Below, piece by piece: positions 11,061-24,000 of a stretch of 64,000 nucleotides of DNA. The notes below the pieces were generated by a model. That model saw only the letters and a list, made by a program, of their open reading frames with translations. It did no database searches and was not told the origin of the DNA. Position numbers and translations under genes: made by a program. Position 1 is the first letter of the stretch; each line of letters opens with the position of its first letter. Origin of the DNA: Ditylenchus dipsaci (taxonomy: Eukaryota > Nematoda > Chromadorea > Rhabditida > Anguinidae); assembly GCA_004194705.1 (NCBI GenBank), contig SADC01001275.1, positions 1,240,001 through 1,304,000 of the forward strand, read 5' to 3'.

Positions 11061-11922
11061 GATTCCATCGTGAATATCTCAGACTTATTTTTGAGACCAG
11101 TCTAACATACACTGGCTCACCCTCGCCTAAGCTTGAGCTTAAAAATATAGCAGAAATTGAAAGGGAACCAAAGCAAGGACCTCCTTTTGTTGATAGAGCC
11201 CTTGATATCATATTCTTATTTGAAAAAATAAAAATCATTTATCGAAAATCAATATATGAATCTAGTGCATAAAAAACACACCTTATCATTATTTAAAAAG
11301 TGAAAATTGAAAATGACTGAAATATAGAGAAAAAATCAAAAAATCTATATGAGGGTAGACACGGTATCTGGCTGGATCAGGACGGATTAGTCCAGGTCAG
11401 GCGGATCAAAATCTGGATCAGACTTGTTATCCAAAATATTGGTAAAATAGCTCTTTAAAACGATGTATCATAAATAATCATGTATTCAGACTCAGGATCA
11501 GGATCAAAGAAAATCTTTAATCGGTGATCGGTATTAGCTACGAGTCTAGGGTCAGGATCAAGGATTATCCTTGATCATGATCGGTGTCTGATTGGGACGA
11601 CATCGATTAGCGACACTTTTTGAATTTTTCCGCAATTTTTATCAAAAAAAATCGCCCATTTGAAAGCAAAAGTTTTTAAAAAGTCACATCTAGTAATAAA
11701 CAACTCATTTGAATCCGAATCCGTTGAGATCAGATCAAAATAATATTCATGAGCTGAGATAGAGCTATTTTTGAGTAGTAGAAACCACAAATTTTCCAAG
11801 CACTATCTACTTTAGTGGATATCTCAGTTCATATGAATTATTTTAATCTGATCTCAACGGATTCGGATTCAGGAAGAGATTTTAATTGGGGTGACTTTTT
11901 TAACTTTTGCTTCCAAATTACA

Positions 11923-12164
11923 GGGTGGCGCAAAAAAACGTGGTACATGAAAAAGGCTTGTGTAGGTAGTCTTGCCACATCGATTCCCCAGGAAAATCGA
12001 TGGCAGTGATTAAGCTGCCTGGAGCTTTGTGGTTTCTCTTCATCACGGCCGGCCGTTATTTGTGAAGGTTTCGAGGGCTTGCCACCAAAAATCGGAAACG
12101 ACGGGCAAGGGTTACGTACTTCAATTTATTTAAGGTGGCCGATTTTTTCGCGCCACCCTTTAGA
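11923..12164. mobile_element. MITE with AGGGTGGCGCAAAAAA ends (copy 1)
   Basis: Left AGGGTGGCGCAAAAAA and right TTTTTTCGCGCCACCCT are inverted. The empty site is visible within the window at about 28,650-28,670 ('ccttcaaaatggacgatttt'), where the flanks join without it. Confidence 0.75.
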
Positions 12165-12689
12165 CGATTTTTTGATAAAAATTGCGAAAAAATTTAAAAG
12201 TGTCGCTAATCGATATTTTAACCGTCTGAATATCTGCCCAGAAGCTCAGCCATCTAAAAATACAGCCAAACACTTGCCAAGAGGCCTAGCTCAGGCAAAA
12301 GCACACACGGGCATGTTGTGAGGATTAACTTGAAATACCTTTGTCTCATATGGGATTCTATGTGACTGCATAGATAAAGCTGTTGTTATTGTAAAAATTT
12401 AAAAAAATAGACTCTAACACGGGAGGTCCGAAAATTCAGACCGTTTTTTCTAGCTCATTTTTAGTAACAAAATTAATTTTTTATTTATTATTATTATTAT
12501 ATTATTTTTATAGCTTTGTAGCACGACTCTTCGTCTTTTAAATATAAATACCATGTTTTCTGTAATAGCTCACCCGGGTGAGTTGTTTTCAACCCCTCGA
12601 AAATCGGAAAAGTTCGAGGTCGATCTCGAGATTTTCGGTGCTTCACCAAATCTAAAAAGCGGAATCGGTAGAGCTTGTAGAAGTTAAGA

Positions 12690-12945
12690 AAACGGATTCT
12701 AGTATAGAATACCCCCCCCCCCCCCCAAAACTTACGCCTTTCAAAACTTAAGTAAAAAGCATCCAATAATGTCCCAGACCTCGGAAAATGTGCGTAAACT
12801 ATTTATTAGTTACAACTTCGTACGCTGGCCTACCCAAGCCTAAAGGCTAAGCATAAATTTGTTGTTCGAAAGGGTAGTTACAGCAAATTTTAAAAGGTCT
12901 GATTCTTGAGGGGGGGGGGGTATTTCCTAGTAGCGCCACAATTTT
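12690..12945. mobile_element. GGCGCTAGTAGC-family MITE, degraded copy
   Basis: Shares its inside with 40,200-40,440 ('atgtcccagac-tcggaaaatg', 'cgtacgctggcctaccc') and retains the right end 'gggggtatttcctagtagcgcc'. The left end is altered to 'tatagaatacccccc'. Inserted in or next to the truncated receptor's 3' region. Confidence 0.75.
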
Positions 12946-12949
12946 TTAC

Positions 12950-13715
12950 AAATTTGATAACAATTATTTACAGTCTACTCTCGATACAACACCACTTTGA
13001 GCGATTTTTATAAGGTCGGGTTTAGGGGGGGGGTACTCTATAATAGCGCCAGAAAACGCAATAAAAAGCGATGTAAAATATTTTCTCATGGCTCAGGTCC
13101 TCAAAGTCGAGGGGTGAGTTGATAGAGAGGGGTGTGCTATCTACAAAAATGCGGTAAAACTTGTTTGGATAATTATAGATAAGTCAACGTTTAGCTCCTA
13201 ACACTTTTGAGGTCATTTTTAGAAGTTGCAAGCGTTTTATCACTTTCAGTTATCAAAAGTAAAGTTCAGGATTAAGCGCTTCAGCAACATTTTTGCATTA
13301 TTCCGTAACGCTGTTCAACAGCGTTACGGAATATTATTATAATTATAATTTTTTAAAATTTCCTCGTTGAGATGTAGCCTCTCAAAAAAAAATGATTTCT
13401 TTAGAAAATGACATAATTTTTTAAAGAAGTAGCACGAAACTTAGATTCTTGCCTTTTTTAAGAAAATTATTTATTTGAAAAGTCCATATCTCAGCATCCA
13501 GACTTTTAAAATTATTCTTTACAATAATATTTATTGCTGTTAACTTCGCTACAAGATAATGAAAAATGTTGCTCTAGTTTGAATTTCTCCATCTGTATTT
13601 TCACTACTTTTCTCATTTTTTGAGAATAAAAGATACAGTATCGACTCAAATATAAATTCTTGCTTTATTATGAGTCACGTCTAATAGCCCTGGGCTTCTA
13701 TCAGAGAAAATACGG
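12950..13715. other. Repeat fragments between tandem junction and last receptor exon
   Basis: Holds a decayed mariner-type end at about 12,971 ('tacagtctactctcgata'), a small palindrome at 13,298-13,336 ('ttattccgtaacgctg' and its inverse), and a CCGTATTTTC-family fragment at about 13,700-13,715. No kinase-homology or cyclase exon was seen on the minus strand. Confidence 0.5.
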
Positions 13716-13738
13716 TACAGTTTTTTTACTAAAACTAC

Positions 13739-15954
13739 CTCATTTTGAAGACCAGCATCGTAGAGTTTGAGAACAAATTCTCTTTGCTGGATAATATCAT
13801 CAAGCACAACAAAACTATTCGAGAGCGAGCTTTTATGTTATCAATAGTAAAATTGATGTCCGACGCATTCCAGCTGTCTACCACGTCTTTGAATCCAATT
13901 GTGCAGTCATTGCGTTCATTTGCAGCCACCTTAAGCCAATGAATAAAGGATGAAATTGGGTTTATCCTGCCTATTTTTCTTAAATCATCCGGCTTTTGTC
14001 TTAAATTATCATCTAAATAAACCGCGTTTACAGCCGGCATTTTACGTGTTAAATCTCCCGGCTTTTTGTCTTAAAATACCCTTAAATTCTAATTAAATTA
14101 GAGACACAAGTGCAAGATCACAGGTCAGACTGTGTTTTACCTATTTTTGAGAGGATCGAAGAAGTAGGCTAGTAGTGATATTTTTTTAAAGAGATATACG
14201 CACTAGAAGAAAGTAAGTTTTCGGTTAGGGTCCATCCATTCAAACACGTAAATCTCACAATTTTTTAAATTTTGCAAGTAAAATTTCTAACTCAATAGAA
14301 AGCTGAGATCCGGGGCTACATGATGATGTAAAAATTTAATGAAAGTTACGTTAAAAAAAGTTAAAAAACTCAATTTTAAAATTAAGCGGGAGATTTAAGA
14401 CAAAAAAGCGGGTACTTTAAGTAAAAAAGCGGGGTGTTTTATACCCATCAATATTTTTATATCCATCCAAGTTTTATATCCATCAATAAATAAGTAAAAA
14501 AGTTGAGTCGACAACTCACATCTAAGTCTTGTTGAAAAGAAAAGCAGCCTCCATTGTCATTGGTTTGGTATATAAACGAAAACACTGACCACTGAAAATA
14601 GCGCATCACACCACAAACTGTGCGAGCAAAACTGCAAATTTGAATTGAAACAGGAAATACATACTTCACTACTAGTCTATTTGAAGGTTATAAAGTGATT
14701 TCTTTTGAACAGTTTTTGATTTTTAGACTTTGATATCACTGTATTATATCTGATGTTTGCTATTAGCTTTACTCTCATAGTCATTTTAGACAAATATTAT
14801 GTTGGTTTTAGCTACCATATTCTCTCTAAAGGATCGCGGGAAATCTTTTTAAAACCTGCTAATGAGGCGGGGTGCTCTTATTCAAAAAAAATTGTGAATT
14901 TGAGTGTGAAACTGAAATCGAAAACCGGAATCTTTAGAGTTCGTGGCAGTTAAGAAAACTCAATAAACTGCTCTAAAAAATGTCTACTTTGTCCCAAGAT
15001 TAAAACACCCAGAGTAGGGAATTTCGAGATAATCTCTCCAATAGAGAAAATACGGTACTGTCATTTTTCAGACAGCCTTTGACAATATTATAGCCTTGCT
15101 GGAGCTGGGATTTTCAACTCTGATTTTTTGTAGGATTTAAAACTGAGTGAAATTATAAGAGGCATTTAAAAACGAGTATCGTCAAAATTAAATATGTTAA
15201 ACTACGAAGTTTGTTGAGAAACGCATCAAGTTAGCTCAACAAAATTTTATGTGAGGTGTGAGAAAAACAAAAATTTGTATAATACTAGTTGGTAGCAACT
15301 TACTCTCTATAGTTAGGCACTGTACTAATAACTGTGGGATACATGATTGGATCAGTGAGTTTACTGCTGAAGGCAGTGCCCAGATAGACACAGGTATGTT
15401 GTAGTAGGTTGCCACGTATCCTGACACTATTGCTCCTGAAAAACATCCAAAAATAGATTTATTCGATCACAATAAGTTTCCTGAAAGTGGTGTGAAATTT
15501 CAAAATCTTTTGTGCACTGGTAAATAAATTTTTAAATCAATCAAAATTACCATCACTACAAGGAGGCGCTATAACCATGTCCTGTAGTTTAAAGTTTAGA
15601 GTCATTTTTGACCAAGTTTAAGTTTACCACAGCATAGTTGCGGATCAGTTGATAAGTGAGACCTGCGGCTGTAGACTCTGTACACTCTTCATACATCCAC
15701 ACAAACTAAAAAATATATACATATTTTTTCTCAACTGTGCAACAAATAAATGAAATTACGTAAAGTTGGTTGATGATGGCAAAATTTTTTCTTCCAAAAT
15801 ACGGTCTAGGGCCAGGGTAACTGCTCCGGCTGAGTTGTGGAAGGAATAGGGTGTGTTGTGTTTTTGGGAATCAAATTCCTACTCTAATGGGAATTATTGG
15901 TGTTTGGGTGGAGCTAACTGGTGGCATTAAAGTAGTTGAAAGTGGTTGAGCTAA
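13739..15954 (-). CDS. Receptor-type guanylate cyclase-like ectodomain gene, 3'-truncated (copy 2)
   Basis: Six minus-strand exons can be chained by splice sites: 15,954-15,760, 15,705-15,628, 15,581-15,551, 15,435-15,304, 14,631-14,520 and 13,929-13,739. The product, about 245 residues, reads like the ligand-binding ANF-receptor domain of worm GCY proteins: NSAGAVTLALDRILEE, then WMYEECTESTAAG, DMVIAPPCSDGAIVSGYVATYYNIP, a YPTVISTVPNYR segment, a VMRYFQWSVFSFIY strand, and an SRIV-VVLDD segment. Phases agree at most junctions. Single-base shifts are needed in exon 1 (two), at the exon 1/2 junction, in exon 4 (after IWALPS) and in exon 6 (at SRIV). No transmembrane, kinase-homology or cyclase exon follows before the tandem junction near 12,310, so this copy encodes only part of an ectodomain. 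It could be another ANF-receptor family member. Chemosensory or peptide sensing is the family role, not shown here. Confidence 0.72.
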
Positions 15955-16178
15955 CTAAATTTGTCACAATTATTTGAAAAATCTAAAAACTTCTTATTAT
16001 GCAGTGGGTGCTCTATAACAGAACAGTTCGTTTTATGTACAGCTTTTGGCCACATTTTTTTACATTTTTTCCACATTTTTGTTTTCATTGTTTCTTATTG
16101 TCCATTAATTGACTGTATGGCCGGAAGTACTGCTAGAGTTCAAACAAAAACATAACTGACACAATTTTGTTTAAACTA

Positions 16179-16294
16179 CCGTTTTTTCTTCTAATAAGAG
16201 CCCATGCTCCATCAGGAGCTCATGCTCTAATAAGCACCCATGCCGGAGGGAGGTTAAAATAAGCGCCCGTTTACTGCTCTTAGGGGAATTACGG
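16179..16294. mobile_element. Short TA-flanked MITE, CCGTATTTTC family (copy 2)
   Basis: Duplicate of 391-504 at the same relative site, with TA at 16,177-16,178 and 16,295-16,296. It was therefore present before the tandem duplication. Confidence 0.55.
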
Positions 16295-17594
16295 TATTCT
16301 TATAGTCAGAGTTAAACTGACGACTAACTGTGGCAGTTTACCGCTGCTCTATCATTAATCCAATGCTGTTAGTCTTGCAAAAGCATACAAAGTGGAGGCT
16401 GAAATGTTATTTGTAAACTACTTACAACGCAAAGATGCTGGTCATTAGCAAATGCTACTAGAAAAATGAAATAGAAACCATTGAAATTAATATAATGATC
16501 GGTTGAAAAAATAGTCTGGCATGCTTTTGGTAATAAAAAAATTATGTTCAAAGAAGCCATAAACAGGGCAGAAACAAGACAAAATATTAATAAAGAGTTA
16601 TGAAAAACAAAAACTAGACAAATAGATCTCTTGCTTTCTTCATTACAGCAATTTTTAACAGGCTTTAAAAGCAATAAAATGTCATTAAACAAAAAAATGC
16701 TACGGCTTCTTCTTGATTTTTACAGTATTTCTAATTTTGGTTTTAGTAAATTTGAAAATCTTTTTTTATTGCCCAAACCGTTTCAATCAAACAGTTCATA
16801 TTAGGGCATTTTATTAGATTGGCAATAAAGTTCCCGCTCCTTTTCTAAAATGATTTTTTTGTGTTCTAAAAAATATATTTTCACAATAATTTTAGTTAGT
16901 ATCTGAGCTATCTTTTTTATATAAATCTTCCTCTTTGTTGAAAAACTGTAGAAGTCCAACCGTTTTTAGCGAACTACTGAATGTAATCATAAGCTGGGTT
17001 CCAACACTGAACAGACCATGGACAGAATTTATTAGGCCAAAGAAACCAGAACTAATGCTTATTAGACAGCTAAAAAGTTATTAGACAGCTAAAAATTTAA
17101 CTGAATATGCATAACCCCGATTTCGAGGATATGGTAATCCTCAAAAGACTACTGGATTTGTAATTTTAGACAGGTTTTCTCGACGGATTCGTGTTCAGCA
17201 TAGTTTATTTACTTCTAAAACTACTCTTAAAAAATTCTCACTACCAAACTTTGAATCCCGCTCAGGACAACAATTATTGAAATAAAATTTATTTAATTTA
17301 TTGATTCGTTGAAATACTTGTTGTTCTGAGTGAAATTTAAGTAAATAATTTTCTAAAGAGCAGCTTTTGGAGCATTTTGAGATATCATGAACATAAACTA
17401 GTTGGAAGGGCCATAGAAAACAATCGATTCGAAGTGCTGACGTTGGAGTTCGTGAATTACTCCACTGTGAATACAAAAAAGTTATTTCAAGAGTAGAATC
17501 CCGTCTTTTCTCCCTGGTGGCTCTAGAGAATGCGTCCGAGAGGCCGTCGCCAAGCCAAGCCACTGATCATGTTATCCGTCAATAAATGCACGCA

Positions 17595-17875
17595 TGAAAA
17601 TTAAAACTCAGAAATTAAAGCATCGCAAGCATCCGCCGTACAGTCTAATATAACGGCGAGTGATTTTTACCTATTTCGATCATTAGAGCACCTGTTCAGT
17701 CAAAAAAAGTTTGGAAAATTGAAGAAGATGCCTAAATTTCTTGCCAAATTTTTAAAATTTAAACACATAAATCAATATCGCCATGGAATTTACAAACTGG
17801 AAAAACAATGGCTGAAAGAGATTGAAAATAATAAAGAATGCTACAATTCGCTATTCTAGATACTTTGTAGCAATT
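17595..17875 (+). pseudogene. Mariner-type transposase C-terminal relic (copy 2)
   Basis: Same relic as 1,807-2,094. A one-base loss in the 'cagtctaatataacg' region (three A in copy 1, two here) and a three-base change near the end interrupt the frame that is open in copy 1. Confidence 0.7.
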
Positions 17876-18322
17876 TTCTAAAGGGAATATTCATTAAAGA
17901 GAGGAAGGGGGCCGAGAACTTAGTTGCCAACCTAATAGTTTTTATAAAGTTTTAGCACTTCGATTCAAACTTTAAAAAAATATATAAAACTCTGTGGTGA
18001 TCAAATTGAAACGCAGCACCTATTTTTTAAAGTTGCATTTTCTACGTTATTTTAACTCATAAAGTTTTTATAATTTTTAAACTTACGCGTAGCCCAGGAT
18101 CTCTGTTTTCTAACAAGCTATGAAAATTGGGCTGAACGGCCTTATTTGGGTCTCGCTTAAAATCACTCCGTATAATGTTTTTGCCGACTTAACAAGCGCT
18201 GAAGCGTTAAGAAATACAAAGAAGGTATCGGAAAACATTTCTGAAATTTTTTTTGACAAAATTTGACTTTTTCACATTGGTTCCCTGTTGTGTCTCCTTT
18301 CTCTTAGTCCCTTCCCAGGAAT

Positions 18323-18420
18323 TTGTCCAGAGGTGGAGGCGTAGTGTATTGGCAGCACGTTGGCCCGGTAATCCAAAAGAGCTGGTTCAATTCCAGCCAC
18401 CACCATTTTCCTCTGGACAA
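18323..18420 (+). tRNA. tRNA-like sequence in hairpin clamp (copy 2)
   Basis: Copy of 2,537-2,634 with one substitution (GGTGGAGGCG instead of GGTGGAAGCG). The clamp (18,323-18,333 with 18,410-18,420) and the T-arm are unchanged. Confidence 0.35.
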
Positions 18421-18474
18421 TCAATTCCATAACATTCCCTTAAACATTTCGCTTTATGCGTCCAGAGTCACTTT

Positions 18475-18689
18475 CGAGTGATTTGTGTCTAAGGTATGTG
18501 GGTGTGCGCATCTCAACTCCAAGCCCCCAAGCCCCCTGCGCCCCGAAGGCGGCGCAGGTGCTTGCTAGGTTAAAGATACGCGAACTCACTTACCTTAGAC
18601 ATGATTCCGAGAAGTACTCTTGATGATAAATGCATTATGATTCTCTTTTTTTGCCTAGCTCCAGTGACCAAAACACGGTAGAATGCCTC
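18475..18689. repeat. R1 dispersed repeat (copy 2)
   Basis: Duplicate of 2,690-2,904, again ending at the Tc3-like element's target TA. Confidence 0.75.
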
Positions 18690-18691
18690 TA

Positions 18692-20327
18692 CACTCCGTA
18701 TCATATTTATAGACGCACCCCGATTTTTTGCAGTTAAGCCTGTTTTTGAAACTGTAATGCATAGGTTTTTTCATCGTAGCATCTAAAACGGCTGAAAAAG
18801 TTGTTTCGTGCGAAAAAATTAGTTATTTTGAAAGAGCGTCTACAAATTCTTGACGAAAAACCGTAAAAATAGGCGTATTATATATATAGACGCAGTTGGA
18901 GAACGGCAACAAAACCATCATTACAACCCATATTCTCTATTTATTTCGACGAGGAACGACATTTCAATAATCCGTCACACTACCAGAACGATTTATAACA
19001 CAGAAAATTTGATTGTTCATGTTACCCGCCAGTTTCTCAAAAGCGCAAACTCCACCCCACGCCAAGCTTCCAGAGTTGCTTCTTTGAGATCTTCCACGGT
19101 CGCATATTGACGGTTCTCGGCAAAGATACGACGCACAATGATACCCAGAGATTTTCTACCGGATTGAGGTCGGTGAACAAGCTGGCCAAGGCAAGACGCT
19201 GATTCCTTCGGACACGAACCACGCTGTAGTTTCCCGCTTTTGTGGATTGAGGCGTTATCCTGCTGGTAGACGAACGTAATGTGATGAATGTGACGGGGCC
19301 ACGACAGCAGTTTGTCTCTGAGAATATGTAAAAGTCTATGGTAACACATGAAACATGTTTGAATGTAGCCAACCTTGACATATTCTGCACTCTTCATCTT
19401 CGAGGAGGTGAAACAATCCCGACCTTGCCGTAATGACTGAAAGCAGCTCACACCATCACACTTCCGCCGCCAAAATTTCGTTTCGAAAAGTAACGAGGCT
19501 CTTTGCGCAAGTCCCTCCAGTATCCGTTGAACCCGTCCGGACCGTCCAAATTGAACTTTTTCTCATCGGAAAAGATCACCTAAAAATATAACGAAAGATA
19601 ACGAATTTCGAGAACAAAAATTGCAAAAAATCACGTGTTTCCAGTCGCGGCCCATGTTATTTCGCCCGAATTCAAGTCTAGCTTCGATGTGACAAGGGAG
19701 GAGACGCGGCGCTTTTATCATTTTCTCTCGAGCAATGTTAGAATTTCGCTTAAGAGCCGCCAGATCGTCATTTTCGATACCCCAATCCGAGATTTGCCTT
19801 CATGTTGTTGAGACTGCTGGAAAAATTCGATGCTCGCTTCCCGATTTGACGCTCATCCCGCTTGCTCTGCTTCCTCTTGCAACCCTTTCGTTTCTTCTTG
19901 CCATAATGCTGCTGATCGGAGAGAAAATTTCGTACGACATGGTCGGAACGCTGCACCTGGAGAGCAATGGCACGGAGACCCTTCCCTTCGCTTCTCAACG
20001 CAACGATTTGCCCTTTTTCGAAATCAGAGAGCTCTGCACCACGAGGCATTATCTGAAAATCATGAGTTAGCCCAATAAACACACAAAATAAAGAGGAGGC
20101 AACATAATTTGTTGCCGTTCTCCAACTGCGTCTATATATATGATACGCCTATTTTTTGGTTTTTTGTCAAGAACTTGTAGGCGCACTTTCAAAATAACTA
20201 ATTTTGTCGCACGAAACAACTTTTCAGCCGTTTTAGATGCTACGGTAAAAAAACCTACGCATTAAAGTTTCAAAAACAGTCTCAACTGCAAAAGTTCGGG
20301 GTGCGTCTATAAATATGATACGGAGTG
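18692..20327 (-). mobile_element. Tc3-like transposon, 1,636 bp (copy 2)
   Basis: Same element and same target TA (18,690-18,691 and 20,328-20,329) as 2,907-4,543. Differences are a handful of single-base indels and substitutions. Confidence 0.95.
18964..20049 (-). pseudogene. Tc3-like transposase, frameshifted (copy 2)
   Basis: Carries the same motifs as the copy-1 gene. Its central segment (NIAREKMIKAPRLLPCHIEA then NMGRDWKH) reads through where copy 1 is shifted, while around the catalytic Glu (PVENLW) copy 2 is shifted and copy 1 is open. Comparing the two suggests neither has a shared lethal lesion in those stretches, but both share a break after LGLGYRK. Confidence 0.88.
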
Positions 20328-21012
20328 TATAAAAGATGGTCTACCTGGGTCCCCAAGGCAAAAAGTCAAATTTTGGTTTCGTTTTCTGAAATATTCATCT
20401 CTTAATCTGTCTAAAAAACATTATTTAGTGTGATATATAAGGCAGTCCGGCCAAAAAATTCGAATGATTTTAAAATCTAATAGATTTACCAGTTTCAACG
20501 AAGTAAGTTTTGATTTGCTTTTTTATCCAATAATTTAGTAAATTTAATAGTTTGTTAGAAAAAATTATATAAAGGTTAGGTGATATATTTCTGTGATTTA
20601 ATGCTGCACTTCAGTTGCAGATGATTTTTCGCCTTCTTATCTGAACTGAAAAAAGACTTTGACTATGTGAACACGCAAAAACTTAAAACTTTATAATAAT
20701 CCCACGACTTCGACACCTGACAGCTTTAAAACGAAATTTGAATCTGCCAGTTACAAATTTTAACAATAAACTCTTAATGAAACTTATTTTGGACTTCCAT
20801 TACCTTATTTTCACCTTCATGTTTCTTTGGCCTTATATATCTTCTCTTTTGTCCTTTTTGCAGCATTCGGTCACACAACGCTTTTAAAATACTGAAAAAT
20901 CATTTTGATAAGATAAATTTCGATAATCACTAGTTTTCAATTTTTCGCAATTTATCGCATTTCTACCAAGAAACTTATTTTAAAAAACTTATTGCTCAAT
21001 ACTCAAGCGAAA

Positions 21013-24000
21013 ATGCCCCTAGACTACACCAATTACGTCATTGCCGGGGAGGAAATATTAGATGAAGACTCTCGCACAAACGTCCATACGGCCATATTCC
21101 GTTTAGACGAAAACAGTGTCACTTGCTGCAGAGTTAAACAAGAGTGTTTTGCTGAGGTGGCTTATTTTCCTGACGAAGAGGACAACAGAGCTACTGCTTA
21201 TGCTAAAACTTTGCGAATGACTTTCCGAGAAGGCGACACTCTGCACATTCCTAACAATAATGGAGCATCCGTGGCGGTCAGAGTGTTGGAAGACAAAAGC
21301 CCTTACAAGACTACTTATTTAAAAAATTCAGCCAATGATTTAACTTTTGTGGTCAATGGAGTCAAGTGCTTAGCTGATAAAGACTATTTGTCAGCGATTT
21401 CTCCGGTTTTCAAAAAAATGCTCAAAGGATCATTTGCTGAAAGTAAGTGTGCAGAGGTGGAGCTTAAAGGCATTGAATCAGCAGATTTACTAAATGACTT
21501 TCTACTAGCTGTTTCGCCGCAGAGAGTTCAGGTATCTTAAACTTATTGAATCTTAATTCTTGCTTATTTGTCCATGAGCGTTTTGAAAAGACTGTTAGAT
21601 AAGCGCAAATAATCTTTTTTCAAAATGCAGAACACATGTTTTAAGGTGGAGGTCGACACGTTTGAGCAATTTTCGACCAAAATTTGACTTTTTGTCTTGC
21701 GGGACTAAGGTTAACCATCTTTTTATGGTATTCTACCCTCTTATTCGACTGAAGATTGGCAAAAAAACTTTTAGAATGCATTTTAGCCAAAGTCTTGCTT
21801 GGATTTATTCCTTAAGTAAGTGAGTGCGCGCATCTCTAACTCTCAAGCCCCTGCGCCCCCTTCGAAGTAGTTGAGATGCACACACAAATCACTAGAAAGT
21901 AATTTTGGATGCATAAAAAAGCATGCATGCCAGAGTTTCTACAAGCGGTAGGCCCTAGTTAACATGAGTACCGTATTTTCTCTAATAAGCGCCCCGGGGC
22001 GCTTATTAGAGAGTGGCAATTATTTCAAACTTTAAGTGGCCTGAAACTTCTGTTTTCATTGATTTTTTGAGCTGTGTAAAACGTGCCTGTTAGACTTTTA
22101 AAATTCCTCGCAGGCACTTTTAACAGAGCTTAAAAAGTTAATGAAAACAGAAGTTTCAGACCACTTGAAGTTAAGAGGGGGGCGCTTATTAGAGAGGGGC
22201 GCTTATTAGAAAAAATACGGTATGTTAAAATTCTGTCTTTTTGAATAATTGAAGGGTGTCCAGCTACCTTTATAAGGTAATTTAGTTGAATTAACTTGAA
22301 GTCACAAAATCCTCTTTTCTAGTCAAATTACCCCCCTAAATCTGTACTCACTTAACCTTGGTTCCCTCAAGCCAAAAATTCAAATTTTGATCAAAAATTT
22401 GTTTGCTAAAAAGTGTGGCCCACCTAAAAACATGTTTGAAGAATGTTTCAGAATGTAATAAACGTTTAAAAAAAAAGGTAATTTAAGGTTTTTCCGAGCA
22501 AGAACCATGATATTTCAGAATCACATTTCATCTACAGGGTGTCCCAAAATTACGTATGCATTTTTCAAAAAATTGGTCAAGGGCTTCCGCGGACCGGTGA
22601 AATCCCAAAAAAAATTTTTTTGAAGTTTCAGCCTACAACTTTATAAGGTATAACTGAAAAATAGCTTAAAACATCTGCAAAATATTTAATTAACAAAGAT
22701 GATGTACCTGCCGACCATTTATAACTGAAAGATTAGTTGAAACTTGAAAGGAAATGTAAAAAGCGGGAATTCAAACAAACTCAAAAAAATGCACGCGTAA
22801 TTTTGGACACCCTGGAGTGCTTATTAGCCTTTGAAGCAAAATAAAATTTTAAATTTTAATGAAAAAAAATGAGCGTAAAAAAGTTGTCTACCGTGCTATT
22901 ATGTGTACTTTTTCCAACACTTACATTGCCAACTGTAGGTTTTGTCTAAGCATGTCAAACAGACTGTGCTGAACACAATGGTAACGGTCGCTTTCGCTAC
23001 GAGGGTGGATCAAATGGGTGAAATGGGCTCCGGAAAGTAATCAATTTGTATGTCAATAATCAATCGGGTACCCACAGGTGTTCAAGTGGTGAGCCATCAT
23101 CGTCATACTAACTCTGAACTCATAATACATCGAATGACCGCCAGGAATCGTGCTTTTGAACTGTGTTGAACAACTTTTTTGTTTTGAAAAATTGGGATAA
23201 ATCACCATTTATTTGTCAAGGCAGGAATTTAAAAATGTCGATTTTCGGCATACGAGATGACATAAATTTTTGTACAGGTAAAATATATAACTAAATACTG
23301 ATGACAAATGACAATGACAATATCGCGGTCGTTTTAACAATAAAAACAGCAATAGTCTACATGAAATCGTGAAAAAATATGCAAAGATAATATACAACTT
23401 GTGGCTCTTTATGTGTCCGTCTTTAGGTGTCCGTCTTTCTGCTTGTCAACCCGTCAATTCTGACACCAGATTCATGTTCAGCGTGGTCGATTTGCTTACA
23501 AAAGTGCTTTTGAAATTCCCAAATCACTGTCAAATTTCGAATTTCTCTCAACACAATAAAATTCAAATTTTAAAAGCAGACGTTTCTTTCCTTGATCCGA
23601 ACTTGACTGAAATTTTCCAGTGAGTTTGGATTTTAAAAAAGCTTTACTACGTAATCAAGTACGCTGAGCGAGAGTCCGGTGTCAGAATCAGAGTTTTGTC
23701 GAGATGGAAAAGTTATAGAAATTTTGTTCTCCAAGTTGTATACAGTCGACTCTCCCAATAACGAACCCCCTGAATAACGAACTCTCTCAATAACGAACAC
23801 TTTTTTTGGTTTGGTTCGGTTGGATTTTCGATAAAGTACTTATAACGGACCTTCTCAATAACGAACTCTCTTAATAACGAACACCTAGAGCCGGTCCCCA
23901 GGGGGTTCGTTATTGGGAGAGTCGACTGTATTATTTTTGTATATTTTGTCACGATTATATCGTAAATTATTGCTGCGTTTAGTGTCAAAAACCCCCCAAT

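Larger units (their letters stand above)
1..12310 (+). repeat. Tandem segmental duplication, copy 1 (left end outside window)
   Basis: Positions 1-12,310 align collinearly with 15,791-29,555 (offset about 15,785-15,790 over the first 7 kb). Shared content in order: receptor 5' exon, mariner relic, tRNA-like hairpin, Tc3-like element, BTB gene, TA-MITEs, hAT-like element with GATCC minisatellite. Copy 1 alone holds a fold-back insertion at about 7,450-8,150 and an expanded minisatellite. Homology stops near 12,310, inside the hAT-like element, which I read as the tandem junction. Confidence 0.95.
9297..12310. mobile_element. hAT-like element, right end lost at tandem junction (copy 1)
   Basis: Left end GGCTCTACACATAATTCTTC matches the complete element at 25,002-30,230, preceded by the same host sequence (GTTTTTAGC here, GTTTTAGC there). 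It then carries about ten diverged 'attcttcaaccgg' units. Homology ends at 12,310 before the right TIR is reached, so the duplication breakpoint cuts through this element. Confidence 0.8.

Noticed and set aside
10415..11238. Minus frames rich in Gly/Ser/Arg/Ile in the GATCC array (also 26,747-26,947)
   Set aside because: Translation of a minisatellite, not a protein.
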